Shown: positions 1 to 7,058, counted from the first letter of the stretch. The stretch: DNA of 8,335 nucleotides from Bacteroides sp. UBA7335 (GCA_002471185.1 DKPL01000077.1:505-8839), one strand, 5' to 3'. Notes: generated by a model not told the origin, from the sequence alone. Made by a program: numbers and translations.

Positions 1-97
1 ACTCTGTAGCTGCTAAATGCTCCGCTTTCTTCACAGGCTCGTCACTAGTTTTATCAGTCTGCTGTTCGGTAGAACCAAAACAATGAGCTAAAGGAGG
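1..97 (-). other. Open frame running off the left edge downstream of the dnaE stop
   Basis: After the dnaE stop codon the minus strand has a different frame (-1 relative to dnaE) that stays open for 32 codons, from position 97 to the window edge. It reads as a hydrophilic peptide that includes STEQQTDKTSDEPVKKAEH. No start codon is visible in it and it is preceded by a TAG at 98-100. It could be the true continuation of DnaE after a frameshift in the few codons before the stop, or simply a chance open frame. The composition resembles a linker rather than the folded C-terminal domain of DnaE, so I do not assign a function. Confidence 0.25.
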
Positions 98-3000
98 CTA
101 AAAAGCTCCATGGATGTAATTTTAAGCTCTAACTCGTCTTGACGCCACTGTTTAGGTTGACAGCGTGCCTTAATGTATAAAAATGTGCCTTCGCCCAAAT
201 AGCCTTGATAAGTCACCCAGTCATTCCCCCAAAATGGCAATTCGGCAGAACCTGAGTAGTCTTCTATCTTAGCAATACCATACGGGTTGCCATTTTTGCT
301 AACTCCACGACGTACGGCAGTTACAATTCCACCCATTGTAATTTCACGTCCTGCAAGAGCAGTTTTGTCATCTAACTCAGCCATGTGAGTGTTGCAAACA
401 TGCTCTAATACAACGGAATATTGATCGAGTGGATGTGCCGATAGATAAATACCAACTAATTCGCGCTCACGATTTAAACGTTCAAGATCACTCCAGCGCT
501 CAGCTGGTAATATTTCGGGAGTTGCAATTTCGACTACATTATCGCCGCCAAATAGTGAGTTGGCAGCTACCGACTGATCTGTTTGATAACGGTTACCGTA
601 ACGCATCAGTGTTTCCAAGAAGGTTTCACCTTTTGTATTGACTGCAAAATATTGTTCGCGTTTAAGCTCCGGGAAACTATCTAACCCACCTGATAGCGCA
701 AGACACTCCATATTCTTTTTGTTACAAGCATTGAGGTTGACACGCTGCACAAAATCAAATATTCCTTTGAACGGTCCACCTTTGCGACGCTCTTCAATAA
801 TGCTTTGAACAGCAGCCTCACCCACTCCCTTAACAGCACCTAAACCAAAACGAATGTCACCATTGGCATTGACTGTAAACTTCAAGTTACTCTCGTTTAC
901 GTCGGGACCTAATGTTTGAATACCCATCGCCTTACATTCGTCCATCAGCTTGGTAATATCAGCAATGTTAGACAAACTTCGGCTCATCACCGCAGCCATA
1001 TATTCGGGTGGATAGTTGGCTTTTAGGTAAGCCGTTTGATAAGCTACCCACGAATAACAAGTAGCGTGTGATTTATTGAAGGCATAAGAAGCAAACTTCT
1101 CCCAGTCTCCCCAGATCTTTTCCAAGATTTTAGGATCATGCCCATTTTTTCGTCCACCCTCAATAAACTGTGGCTTCATGTGATCTAGCTTATCGCGTAG
1201 CTTCTTACCCATAGCCTTACGTAATGCGTCAGACTCACCACGAGTAAAGTCGGCCAACAAGCGAGACAGAAGCATCACCTGCTCCTGATATACCGTAATA
1301 CCATAAGTATCCTTTAGGTATTTCTCCATCACCGGGATATCATACTCGATAGGCTTACGACCGTGTTTACGGTCGATAAAATCGGGAATATAATCCATAG
1401 GCCCGGGACGATAAAGGGCATTCATGGCAATCAAATCTTCGAAGGTTGAAGGCTGGAGTTCACGCAAATATTTTTGCATCCCAGCCGATTCAAATTGGAA
1501 TGTACCAATAGTTCGTCCGTCGCTATATAACTTATAAGTCACCGGATCGGTGATTGAGATAGTGTCAATGTCTATTTCAATACCCTTACTGAGTCGCACA
1601 TTCTCTACCGCCTCTTTGATGATAGACAAGGTCTTCAATCCCAAAAAGTCCATCTTTATCAATCCGGTATCTTCAATTACCGAACCTTCATATTGAGTAA
1701 CAAGCATCTTTTCGCCCGTCTCTTTATCATCGGCCGTACTCACAGGTACCCAATCGGTGATGTCATCGCGGCAAATGATAGTACCACAAGCATGTACACC
1801 GGTACCACGCACATTCCCTTCTAACATCAAAGCGTACTTCAGCGTATCGCGCACCAAGGGTTCAGGCGACGCTTCAGCTTGCTGCAGCTCAGGCACAAAA
1901 TCAATAGCATTGCGTAAGTTGAGTTTTTTATCGGGAATTTTATCCGGAATTAATTTGGCCAAACGATCTGACTCAGATAAGGGAAGCTTTTGAACACGTG
2001 CAACGTCCTTAATAGCCAACTTAGTAGCCATAGTGCCATAAGTAATAATGGCCGCTACTTTTTCATGCCCATATTTATTTTTCACCCATCGCAATACCTC
2101 TCCACGACCGTCATCATCAAAGTCTACGTCGATATCGGGCAAAGAGATACGGTCGGGATTTAAGAAACGTTCAAACAGCAAATCGTACTGAATAGGGTCG
2201 ATGCGGGTAATGCCCAAGCAATAGGCAACTGCCGATCCGGCTGCCGAACCACGACCGGGTCCAACAGCTACACCAAGCTCACTACGAGCCACATTTATAA
2301 AATCTTGTACAATAAGAAAATATCCGGGGAAACCCATGGTTTTCATGATATAAAGCTCGAAGTTCAAACGCTCCTTAACCTCATCACTCAAAGGGTCACC
2401 ATATAGTTTTTTAGCACCGTCGAAAGTCAACTTAGCCAAATAGTCGGCTTCAAGTTTTATACGGTACAATTTGTCATATCCGCCAATACGATCGATCTTA
2501 TCTTTAGCAGAACTCTCATCCATAACGACATTCCCATTCTCATCACGAGTAAACTCATTGAAAAGGTCCTCATCGGTATATTTTGCACGATACCCCTCTT
2601 CGGTACCAAAATCTTCGGGAATAGCAAAGGTTGGCATGATGGGTGCATGATCAATGGAGTACATTTCAACTTTGTCGATAATCTCCACTGTATTACTTAA
2701 AGCTTCGGGTACATCAGCAAAGAGTTCGTTCATCTCTTCTCGGGTTTTCATCCACTCTTGCTTAGTATAAAGCATTCGTTTTGGATCATCCAAGTCTCTA
2801 CCTGTACTTAAGCAGATTAATCGATCGTGCGCCTCAGCATGTTCCTCATTAACAAAGTGAACATCGTTCGAACAAATCAACTTGACATCAAACTTCTTGG
2901 CATAATCTATCAAGTGTTTATTGACATTTACTTGCAAAGGGTAAGCCTCGTAGTTAGCACGTGGTACAGTAGCTTTATGCCGTTGAAGCTCTAAGTAGAA

Positions 3001-3642
3001 ATCATCGGCAAAAACTTTCTTAAACCATTGAATAGCCTCTTCGGCCTCTTCGTATTGCTCATTGGTAATTTTTTTTGGAATTTCTCCACCCAGACAAGCA
3101 GAGCTAACAATCAGTCCTTCGCGATATTTTTCTAAGTCGGCCCTATCGGTACGCGGACGCATATAGTAACCATTGACCCATGCACGAGAAACCAGTTTAA
3201 TAAGATTATGATACCCTTTTAGATTCTTAGCTAAAACAATCAAGTGATATCCACTTTGATCCGGCTTTCCCTCTTTTTTATCTTTAGAGCGACGTGCCAC
3301 ATACATCTCGCAACCGATGATAGGTTTAAAAAGACGAGATTGGGCAGCCGCAAGTTCTTTCTTACAAGCTTCGATTTCGGCCTCTTTGTCGTTGCACTCA
3401 ACCTTGCCTGATTGAATGCCGGCCAATTTCTTTTTTAAGTTTTTTATCTCACCATTTACAGGCCCGTTCTTTTTATTGATGTAATTGGTAAACTCTTTCA
3501 CCCCAAACATATTGCCATGATCGGTAATGGCAATACCCTTCATACCGTTCTTCATAGCTTTGTCTACCAAAGCACTGACACTAGCCTGACCGTCTAAAAG
3601 TGAATATTGAGTGTGGACATGTAAATGGACGAAATCCTGCAT
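88..3642 (-). CDS. dnaE: DNA polymerase III subunit alpha (replicative polymerase)
   Basis: This is the C-family catalytic subunit of the chromosomal replicase, which extends primers at the fork in the cytoplasm. Visible domains, in order: an N-terminal PHP domain (HLHVH at residues 6-10, TDHGN at 40-44, SNDVHF at 258-263) that keeps the His/Asp metal-ligand pattern; the palm with GPGRGSAAGS at 461-470, the PDIDVDF motif at 502-508 supplying two catalytic aspartates, and MDFLGLKTL at 664-672 supplying the third; the fingers; a helix-hairpin-helix around 932-950 (GLGAVKGVGEAA); a probable beta-clamp-binding peptide at about 1023-1032 ending SLFGG; and an OB-fold at about 1098-1180. The frame is 1184 residues and ends right after the OB-fold. 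The C-terminal domain that binds tau in E. coli DnaE (roughly the last 80 residues) is not visible, so the gene may be frameshifted near its end or naturally short. It is transcribed divergently from psd. Confidence 0.96.
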   Translation of the reverse strand: MQDFVHLHVHTQYSLLDGQASVSALVDKAMKNGMKGIAITDHGNMFGVKEFTNYINKKNGPVNGEIKNLKKKLAGIQSGKVECNDKEAEIEACKKELAAAQSRLFKPIIGCEMYVARRSKDKKEGKPDQSGYHLIVLAKNLKGYHNLIKLVSRAWVNGYYMRPRTDRADLEKYREGLIVSSACLGGEIPKKITNEQYEEAEEAIQWFKKVFADDFYLELQRHKATVPRANYEAYPLQVNVNKHLIDYAKKFDVKLICSNDVHFVNEEHAEAHDRLICLSTGRDLDDPKRMLYTKQEWMKTREEMNELFADVPEALSNTVEIIDKVEMYSIDHAPIMPTFAIPEDFGTEEGYRAKYTDEDLFNEFTRDENGNVVMDESSAKDKIDRIGGYDKLYRIKLEADYLAKLTFDGAKKLYGDPLSDEVKERLNFELYIMKTMGFPGYFLIVQDFINVARSELGVAVGPGRGSAAGSAVAYCLGITRIDPIQYDLLFERFLNPDRISLPDIDVDFDDDGRGEVLRWVKNKYGHEKVAAIITYGTMATKLAIKDVARVQKLPLSESDRLAKLIPDKIPDKKLNLRNAIDFVPELQQAEASPEPLVRDTLKYALMLEGNVRGTGVHACGTIICRDDITDWVPVSTADDKETGEKMLVTQYEGSVIEDTGLIKMDFLGLKTLSIIKEAVENVRLSKGIEIDIDTISITDPVTYKLYSDGRTIGTFQFESAGMQKYLRELQPSTFEDLIAMNALYRPGPMDYIPDFIDRKHGRKPIEYDIPVMEKYLKDTYGITVYQEQVMLLSRLLADFTRGESDALRKAMGKKLRDKLDHMKPQFIEGGRKNGHDPKILEKIWGDWEKFASYAFNKSHATCYSWVAYQTAYLKANYPPEYMAAVMSRSLSNIADITKLMDECKAMGIQTLGPDVNESNLKFTVNANGDIRFGLGAVKGVGEAAVQSIIEERRKGGPFKGIFDFVQRVNLNACNKKNMECLALSGGLDSFPELKREQYFAVNTKGETFLETLMRYGNRYQTDQSVAANSLFGGDNVVEIATPEILPAERWSDLERLNRERELVGIYLSAHPLDQYSVVLEHVCNTHMAELDDKTALAGREITMGGIVTAVRRGVSKNGNPYGIAKIEDYSGSAELPFWGNDWVTYQGYLGEGTFLYIKARCQPKQWRQDELELKITSMELFSLL

Positions 3643-3694
3643 AACTAATCTATTGAATATTGAGGCATAAAAATACTACCAAATGGAATATTGG

Positions 3695-3725
3695 CAAAAA
3701 TAATAGCTAAAAAGTTATCAACAGA
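3695..3725 (-). promoter_or_regulatory. Probable dnaE promoter (Bacteroides type)
   Basis: Read on the minus strand, TATTTTTG (3702 to 3695) matches the Bacteroides -7 pattern TAnnTTTG exactly. At a 19-bp spacing lies TCTG (3725 to 3722), one mismatch from the -33 TTTG. It would give a leader of about 45 nt before the dnaE ATG at 3642. The weaker -33 element lowers confidence. Confidence 0.45.
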
Positions 3726-3745
3726 TGTATTTCTGCTTACATTTA

Positions 3746-3777
3746 TTTGTAGTTCTTTTAAAATAAGTCTATTTTTG
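3746..3777 (+). promoter_or_regulatory. Promoter of the psd-pssA cluster (Bacteroides type)
   Basis: TTTG at 3746-3749 and TATTTTTG at 3770-3777 are separated by 20 bp, a full match to the Bacteroides -33/-7 consensus (TTTG, 19-21 bp, TAnnTTTG) recognised by the primary sigma factor of that phylum. Transcription should begin a few bases after 3777, leaving a leader of roughly 20 nt before the psd ATG at 3804. No Shine-Dalgarno sequence is present, as is usual in this phylum. Confidence 0.7.
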
Positions 3778-3803
3778 CAGACAATATCATATTAATAACA
3801 CAC

Positions 3804-4490
3804 ATGAGTCGACTCAAAAAACTTAAAAAAATACGTATTCACCACGAAGGCACTACATTACTGTGGAGCAGCTTCCTAATTTTATTAATTATCAATGGAG
3901 CTCTCTACTGGGGTATTGAGTGCAAAATTCCTTTTTATCTTATAGCAATAGCAAGTGTTATTGTGTATGGATTGATGGTCAACTTTTTCCGTTGTCCTAT
4001 CCGTCTTTTTAATGGCGAAACCGAAAAAGTAGTAGTTGCTCCCGCCGATGGTAAAATTGTAGTTATTGAGGAGGTAGATGAGAATGAATACTTCCATGAT
4101 CGTCGTTTAATGATATCTATATTTATGAGCGTTCTTAATGTTCATGCCAATTGGTATCCGGTTGATGGAGTAGTAAAAAAGGTAGGTCACGAAAACGGTA
4201 AGTTCATGAAAGCTTGGCTACCCAAAGCAAGTACCGAAAACGAACGTTCAATGGTTGTCATTGAAACTCCTGAAGGAGTTGAGGTTATGGCGCGTCAAAT
4301 TGCCGGTGCAATGGCACGACGCATTGTAACTTATGCAGAAGTTGGTGAAGAGTGTTTTATCGATGAACACATGGGCTTTATCAAGTTTGGTTCGCGTGTT
4401 GATGTATATTTACCAATAGGTACTGAAGTTTGTGTTGAAATGAATCAACTAACTACCGGTAACCAAACAGTAATTGCCAAATTAAAATAA
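3804..4490 (+). CDS. psd: Phosphatidylserine decarboxylase proenzyme (short form)
   Basis: This inner-membrane-associated enzyme decarboxylates phosphatidylserine to phosphatidylethanolamine, using a pyruvoyl group made by self-cleavage. The 228-residue length fits the short (PSD-A) class. Residues 18-37 and 42-60 are two hydrophobic stretches that should anchor the N-terminus. The catalytic part carries VAPADGKI (78-85), LNVHANWYP (111-119) and the processing site FGSR (195-198); cleavage between G196 and S197 would give a beta chain of 196 residues and an alpha chain of 32 residues whose first serine becomes pyruvate. The start ATG sits about 27 bp after a consensus promoter, and no better start exists. 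It is followed after 21 bp by pssA, which supplies its substrate, so the two are almost certainly co-transcribed. Confidence 0.95.
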   Translation: MSRLKKLKKIRIHHEGTTLLWSSFLILLIINGALYWGIECKIPFYLIAIASVIVYGLMVNFFRCPIRLFNGETEKVVVAPADGKIVVIEEVDENEYFHDRRLMISIFMSVLNVHANWYPVDGVVKKVGHENGKFMKAWLPKASTENERSMVVIETPEGVEVMARQIAGAMARRIVTYAEVGEECFIDEHMGFIKFGSRVDVYLPIGTEVCVEMNQLTTGNQTVIAKLK

Positions 4491-4511
4491 TCTCATTAAA
4501 ACTTTGTTTCG

Positions 4512-5225
4512 ATGGCAAATGCTTTCACTAAACATATACCTAATACCGTAACGTGTTTAAATCTTTTCTCTGGCTGTATAGCATGTGTTATGGCATTCGA
4601 AGCCAACTATTCACTAGCTTTACTATTTATAGTAATTGGAGCAGTATTCGATTTCTTCGACGGAATGTTAGCTAGATTATTGAAAGCGCCATCTCCTATT
4701 GGCAAAGAGTTAGACTCACTAGCCGATGATATCAGTTTTGGTGCAGCACCAGCTTTCATGGTTTTTTCTTTTCTGAAAGAGTCACAGCTGTGCTATCCTG
4801 AATTTCTAGCTGGTACAATTAGCAATTACATCCCTTATTTGGCTTTTTTAATTGCTGTATTCTCCGGACTTCGCCTAGCAAAATTTAATGTAGACGAAAG
4901 ACAAACCAGCTCATTCATCGGACTTCCAACTCCTGCCAATGCACTTTTTTGGGCATCGTTAATCGTAGGTGGTCACCGTTTTCTACTAGAGCATGTTTGT
5001 GCCGGATTTATACTTATACTTGTCGCTTTTTCTTGTTGGATATTGATTTCGGAGGTACCAATGTTCTCATTGAAGTTTAAAAATTTATCATGGGCAAGCA
5101 ACAAGATAAGCTACATCTTCTTAATTGGTTGTGCCCCTCTTCTTATCTTCTTAGGCATTAGTGGGTTTGCAGCCATTATTGTATGGTATATTATTCTTTC
5201 ACTTTTTACAAGAAAAAATAAATAA
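4512..5225 (+). CDS. pssA: CDP-diacylglycerol--serine O-phosphatidyltransferase
   Basis: This integral membrane enzyme transfers the phosphatidyl group of CDP-diacylglycerol to L-serine, making phosphatidylserine and CMP. The complete CDP-alcohol phosphatidyltransferase signature is present: D47, D50-G51, A54-R55, G64, D68 and D72, with the family spacing DxxDGxxARx8GxxxDxxxD. The rest of the 237-residue protein is mostly hydrophobic, with several predicted membrane helices (about 14-30, 35-50, 106-120, 139-152, 158-178, 200-215, 217-232), as expected for the family. It follows psd with a 21-bp gap and no terminator, so the two steps from CDP-diacylglycerol to phosphatidylethanolamine are encoded in one unit. 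The signature fits PssA rather than PgsA because of this neighbour; the motif alone would not separate them. Confidence 0.94.
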   Translation: MANAFTKHIPNTVTCLNLFSGCIACVMAFEANYSLALLFIVIGAVFDFFDGMLARLLKAPSPIGKELDSLADDISFGAAPAFMVFSFLKESQLCYPEFLAGTISNYIPYLAFLIAVFSGLRLAKFNVDERQTSSFIGLPTPANALFWASLIVGGHRFLLEHVCAGFILILVAFSCWILISEVPMFSLKFKNLSWASNKISYIFLIGCAPLLIFLGISGFAAIIVWYIILSLFTRKNK

Positions 5226-5237
5226 ACTTTCCTTGTG

Positions 5238-5284
5238 AATCAGTTGTTGTATTACTAACTTGCAACAATATAATTAAACTGATT
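5238..5284 (+). repeat. Inverted repeat in the leader before the small membrane protein gene
   Basis: An 8-bp perfect inverted repeat, AATCAGTT (5238-5245) and AACTGATT (5277-5284), encloses a second one, GTTG (5246-5249) and CAAC (5263-5266). The structure ends 4 bp before the ATG at 5289 and has no T-tract, so it does not look like a terminator. It could fold in the mRNA and affect translation, or be a protein-binding site; neither is shown. Confidence 0.4.
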
Positions 5285-5288
5285 AACT

Positions 5289-5552
5289 ATGCATATACTG
5301 GCATTTCTGCTCATTATTATCATAGCTGTTTTTGTAATGGCATTGGCTGCAATAGGAAACATCCTAAGAGCCGTATTTGGTATTGGTCGCCGCAATGGCA
5401 ACGATCAAAGTAAACGTTATACCCATAACACAACACAGCAAGACAATACTCAAAAGAGTAAAACTACAGAAAATGTAAATGGAAAGAAACAAGGGAAAGT
5501 ATTTACCCAAGACGAAGGCGAATACGTTGACTTTGAAGAAATAAAAGATTAA
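5289..5552 (+). CDS. Small membrane-anchored protein, DUF4834-like
   Basis: This is an 87-residue protein of unknown function. Residues 3-22 form one strongly hydrophobic segment (rich in I, L, V, A), followed by a basic patch (GRR at 33-35), then a polar, Asn/Gln/Lys/Thr-rich stretch at 36-70 that is probably disordered, and an acidic tail GEYVDFEEIKD (77-87). This arrangement, a single N-terminal membrane helix with a conserved GEYVDFEE-like end, fits the DUF4834 family found in Bacteroidetes as I remember it; I could not check by search. The 63-bp gap after pssA contains an inverted repeat but no clear terminator, so it may be read with psd-pssA. A link to phospholipid synthesis is only suggested by position. 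Its stop lies 3 bp from the convergent end of tadA. Confidence 0.75.
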   Translation: MHILAFLLIIIIAVFVMALAAIGNILRAVFGIGRRNGNDQSKRYTHNTTQQDNTQKSKTTENVNGKKQGKVFTQDEGEYVDFEEIKD

Positions 5553-5555
5553 GAG

Positions 5556-5993
5556 TTACTTGCGACGAGCTAAAAAGAACTCTTTCATTAACTGCGCACA
5601 CTCTTCGCGTAGAACTCCCTTTACAACTACCGTTTTAGGATGAAGTGCATTTGAGGCATACTTCTGATATCCCCGTTTTTCATCTTCAGCACCAAAAACG
5701 AGCTTTCCTGTTTGCGCCCAAGCTATAGCACCGGCACACATCACACAGGGTTCAACCGTTACATACAAAGTACAGTCATTCAAGTATTTCCCACCCAGCA
5801 CATTGGCTGCTGCCGTAATGGCTTGCATCTCTGCATGCGCCGTAACATCGTTTAATACTTCTGTTAAGTTATGACTACGCGCTATAATTCGCTCTTTACA
5901 GACAATTACTGCTCCTACAGGAACTTCTCCCCGATCGGCAGCCTTTTGCGCCTCTATAAGCGCTTGTTTCATAAAATAGGTATCGTCTAGCAT
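5556..5993 (-). CDS. tadA: tRNA-specific adenosine deaminase
   Basis: The product deaminates the wobble adenosine 34 to inosine in tRNA-Arg(ACG), allowing it to read several arginine codons; the enzyme acts as a homodimer in the cytoplasm. The 145-residue protein has the cytidine/deoxycytidylate deaminase zinc site: H53 and the proton-shuttling E55 in HAEMQAI, and C83 and C86 in PCVMCAGA. The N-terminal GEVPVGAVIV (22-31) and the Asn of SHN (N42) are also typical of TadA. The general deaminase fold is shared with guanine deaminases, but PCVMCAGA together with the EVPVGAV motif favours TadA. The chosen ATG gives the expected N-terminal helix; M8 is the alternative. It lies 24 bp downstream of the ribbon-helix-helix-like gene on the same strand and probably shares its transcript. 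Confidence 0.93.
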   Translation of the reverse strand: MLDDTYFMKQALIEAQKAADRGEVPVGAVIVCKERIIARSHNLTEVLNDVTAHAEMQAITAAANVLGGKYLNDCTLYVTVEPCVMCAGAIAWAQTGKLVFGAEDEKRGYQKYASNALHPKTVVVKGVLREECAQLMKEFFLARRK

Positions 5994-6017
5994 AACTCAA
6001 TTTATAAGGAATAGGAG

Positions 6018-6251
6018 TTAACGGCGCATATCATGTTCGCCAAACAAGGTGGGATAATCATCCGAGATGTTTTTATGTATGAAACAAAGAATTGTTTCGC
6101 GCATCCAACGCGACTTATTCGAAATTCTATACTTTTCAAGATAACGTTCAATCATCTGTTGCTCTTCATCACTGAGCAGAATGCTCATACGGTGCTCACG
6201 TTTAATAGGCTCCGTTGATAACTTACGATATTTTGAACATTTCTTTTTCAT
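6018..6251 (-). CDS. Small basic protein, ribbon-helix-helix-like
   Basis: This is a 77-residue, Lys/Arg-rich protein that I recognise only as a conserved type of Bacteroidales protein without a known role. Residues 20-26 (HRMSILL) could form the beta-strand, 27-41 (SDEEQQMIERYLEKY) the first helix, and 44-60 (SNKSRWMRETILCFIHK) the second, which matches the ribbon-helix-helix layout of MetJ/Arc-type DNA-binding proteins and the N-terminal part of MobC-like mobilisation proteins. The basic N-terminus (MKKKCSKYRK) would help nucleic-acid binding. No relaxase or other mobilisation gene is nearby, so a chromosomal regulator is more likely than a plasmid function. It has its own consensus promoter and is followed by tadA after 24 bp. 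It may act on the divergent promoter region beside it; that is inference. Confidence 0.8.
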   Translation of the reverse strand: MKKKCSKYRKLSTEPIKREHRMSILLSDEEQQMIERYLEKYRISNKSRWMRETILCFIHKNISDDYPTLFGEHDMRR

Positions 6252-6261
6252 AATACTACTG

Positions 6262-6291
6262 CAAATTTAATTTTACTTTTGTAATTTCAAA
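6262..6291 (-). promoter_or_regulatory. Promoter of the ribbon-helix-helix-like gene and tadA
   Basis: On the minus strand TTTG (6291 to 6288) is followed after 18 bp by TAAATTTG (6269 to 6262), a perfect TAnnTTTG -7 element with a spacing one base below the usual range. Transcription would start only a few bases before the ATG at 6251, leaving a very short leader. Confidence 0.55.
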
Positions 6292-6312
6292 GAATAAAAA
6301 GCTATATATTTG
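6274..6312 (+). promoter_or_regulatory. Probable promoter(s) of the yraN-yjbR-birA cluster
   Basis: Two plus-strand matches to the -7 pattern TAnnTTTG occur: TACTTTTG (6274-6281) and TATATTTG (6305-6312). The TTTG at 6278-6281 lies 23 bp before the second, slightly longer than the usual 19-21 bp, so it could act as its -33 element. If TATATTTG is used, transcription starts within a few bases of the ATG at 6322, giving a nearly leaderless mRNA. This region interleaves with the opposite promoter for the neighbouring gene. Confidence 0.45.
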
Positions 6313-6321
6313 TCGAAAAAG

Positions 6322-6687
6322 ATGGCCGAACACAACAACTTAGGAAAAGAGGGAGAAGAGGTTGCAGTGACTTATTTGCTAAAGAAGGAGTATGTCATTC
6401 GACATCGTAACTGGCGCAAAGGACATCTCGAATTGGATATTGTGGCAGCAAAAAACAACACACTGATTATAGTAGAAGTTAAGACGCGCCGAAACACCGA
6501 TTTTTGCGCACCCGAAGATGCCGTAACTGTAAGTAAGATAAAACGTATAGTTAAAGCAGCCGATGCCTATATCAAGTTATTTCAGCTTGATAACCCCGTA
6601 CGGTTTGACATCATCACTGTAGTGGGACAAGCAGGAGATTTTAAAATTGAGCATATGAAAGAGGCTTTTTATCCTCCTCTATTTTAA
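6322..6687 (+). CDS. YraN family protein (UPF0102, nuclease-like fold)
   Basis: This is a 121-residue protein of the widely conserved YraN/UPF0102 family, which has a predicted restriction-endonuclease-like fold related to archaeal Holliday-junction resolvases; its cellular role is not established. The PD-(D/E)xK-type core is visible as E37 and D39 in GHLELDIVA and E52-x-K54 in IIVEVKTRR, with an N-terminal LGKEGEEVAVTYLL helix (7-20) that is typical of the family. I chose the ATG at 6322 because the family usually begins close to MAEHNxLGKxGE; the frame can be extended to a TTG at 6310, but that codon lies inside the predicted -7 promoter element. It is first in a cluster with the YjbR-like gene (11-bp gap) and birA. 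Confidence 0.88.
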   Translation: MAEHNNLGKEGEEVAVTYLLKKEYVIRHRNWRKGHLELDIVAAKNNTLIIVEVKTRRNTDFCAPEDAVTVSKIKRIVKAADAYIKLFQLDNPVRFDIITVVGQAGDFKIEHMKEAFYPPLF

Positions 6688-6698
6688 CTGCATGAGTT

Positions 6699-7058
6699 AT
6701 GAATATAGAACAGATTCGCGAATATTGTTTAAGCAAAAAAGGAGCAACCGAAAGCTTTCCTTTTGATGAGACTACGCTGGTGATAAAAGTAATGAATAAA
6801 ATGTTTGCCCTGATTGATTTAGAAGAGGCAAATAGCATTACGCTAAAATGTGAACCGGAATATGCCTTAGAACTACGCGAGCAATATCCTTCCATCGAAG
6901 GTGCTTATCACTTCAACAAAAAATATTGGAACAGTGTACGCATTGACAAAGAGGTGAGCGATAAACTCCTCCAAAAATTAATAGACCACTCTTACGATGA
7001 GGTTATCAAAAAATTCACAAAGAAACTTCGCACAGCATATGATGCATTTACTGAATAA
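6699..7058 (+). CDS. MmcQ/YjbR family protein
   Basis: The 119-residue protein belongs to the MmcQ/YjbR family, small proteins with a CyaY-like alpha/beta fold and a proposed DNA-binding role, but without a defined function. Family features are the N-terminal helix MNIEQIREYCLSKKGATESFPFDETTLVIKV start (with the conserved ESFPFD at residues 18-23), the strand with KMFALIDLEE (34-43), the LKCEPEYALELREQYP segment (49-64), and the YHFNKKYWNSVRID block (70-83), in which the H-x-N-K-x-x-W-x-S-V pattern is the most diagnostic. It is complete, ends with the C-terminal helix of the family, and overlaps the start of birA by about 20 bp, which suggests translational coupling. Confidence 0.88.
   Translation: MNIEQIREYCLSKKGATESFPFDETTLVIKVMNKMFALIDLEEANSITLKCEPEYALELREQYPSIEGAYHFNKKYWNSVRIDKEVSDKLLQKLIDHSYDEVIKKFTKKLRTAYDAFTE

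Noticed and set aside
89..98. Perfect Shine-Dalgarno-like AAGGAGG on the plus strand, followed by an ATG at 111
   Set aside because: It lies across the 3' end of dnaE on the opposite strand, the ATG opens only a few codons, and this phylum rarely uses Shine-Dalgarno sequences.
1757..1993. 78-codon plus-strand open frame inside dnaE, and similar frames at 429-641 and 2457-2669
   Set aside because: They overlap strongly conserved dnaE codons and show no domain, so they are shadow frames.
6018..6251. Reading the small basic protein as a plasmid or transposon mobilisation gene
   Set aside because: No relaxase, integrase, transposase, origin of transfer or repeat flanks it; all neighbours are housekeeping genes.
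6310..6321. TTG start for the YraN-family protein adding four residues
   Set aside because: The codon lies within the predicted -7 promoter element and the family starts at the following ATG.
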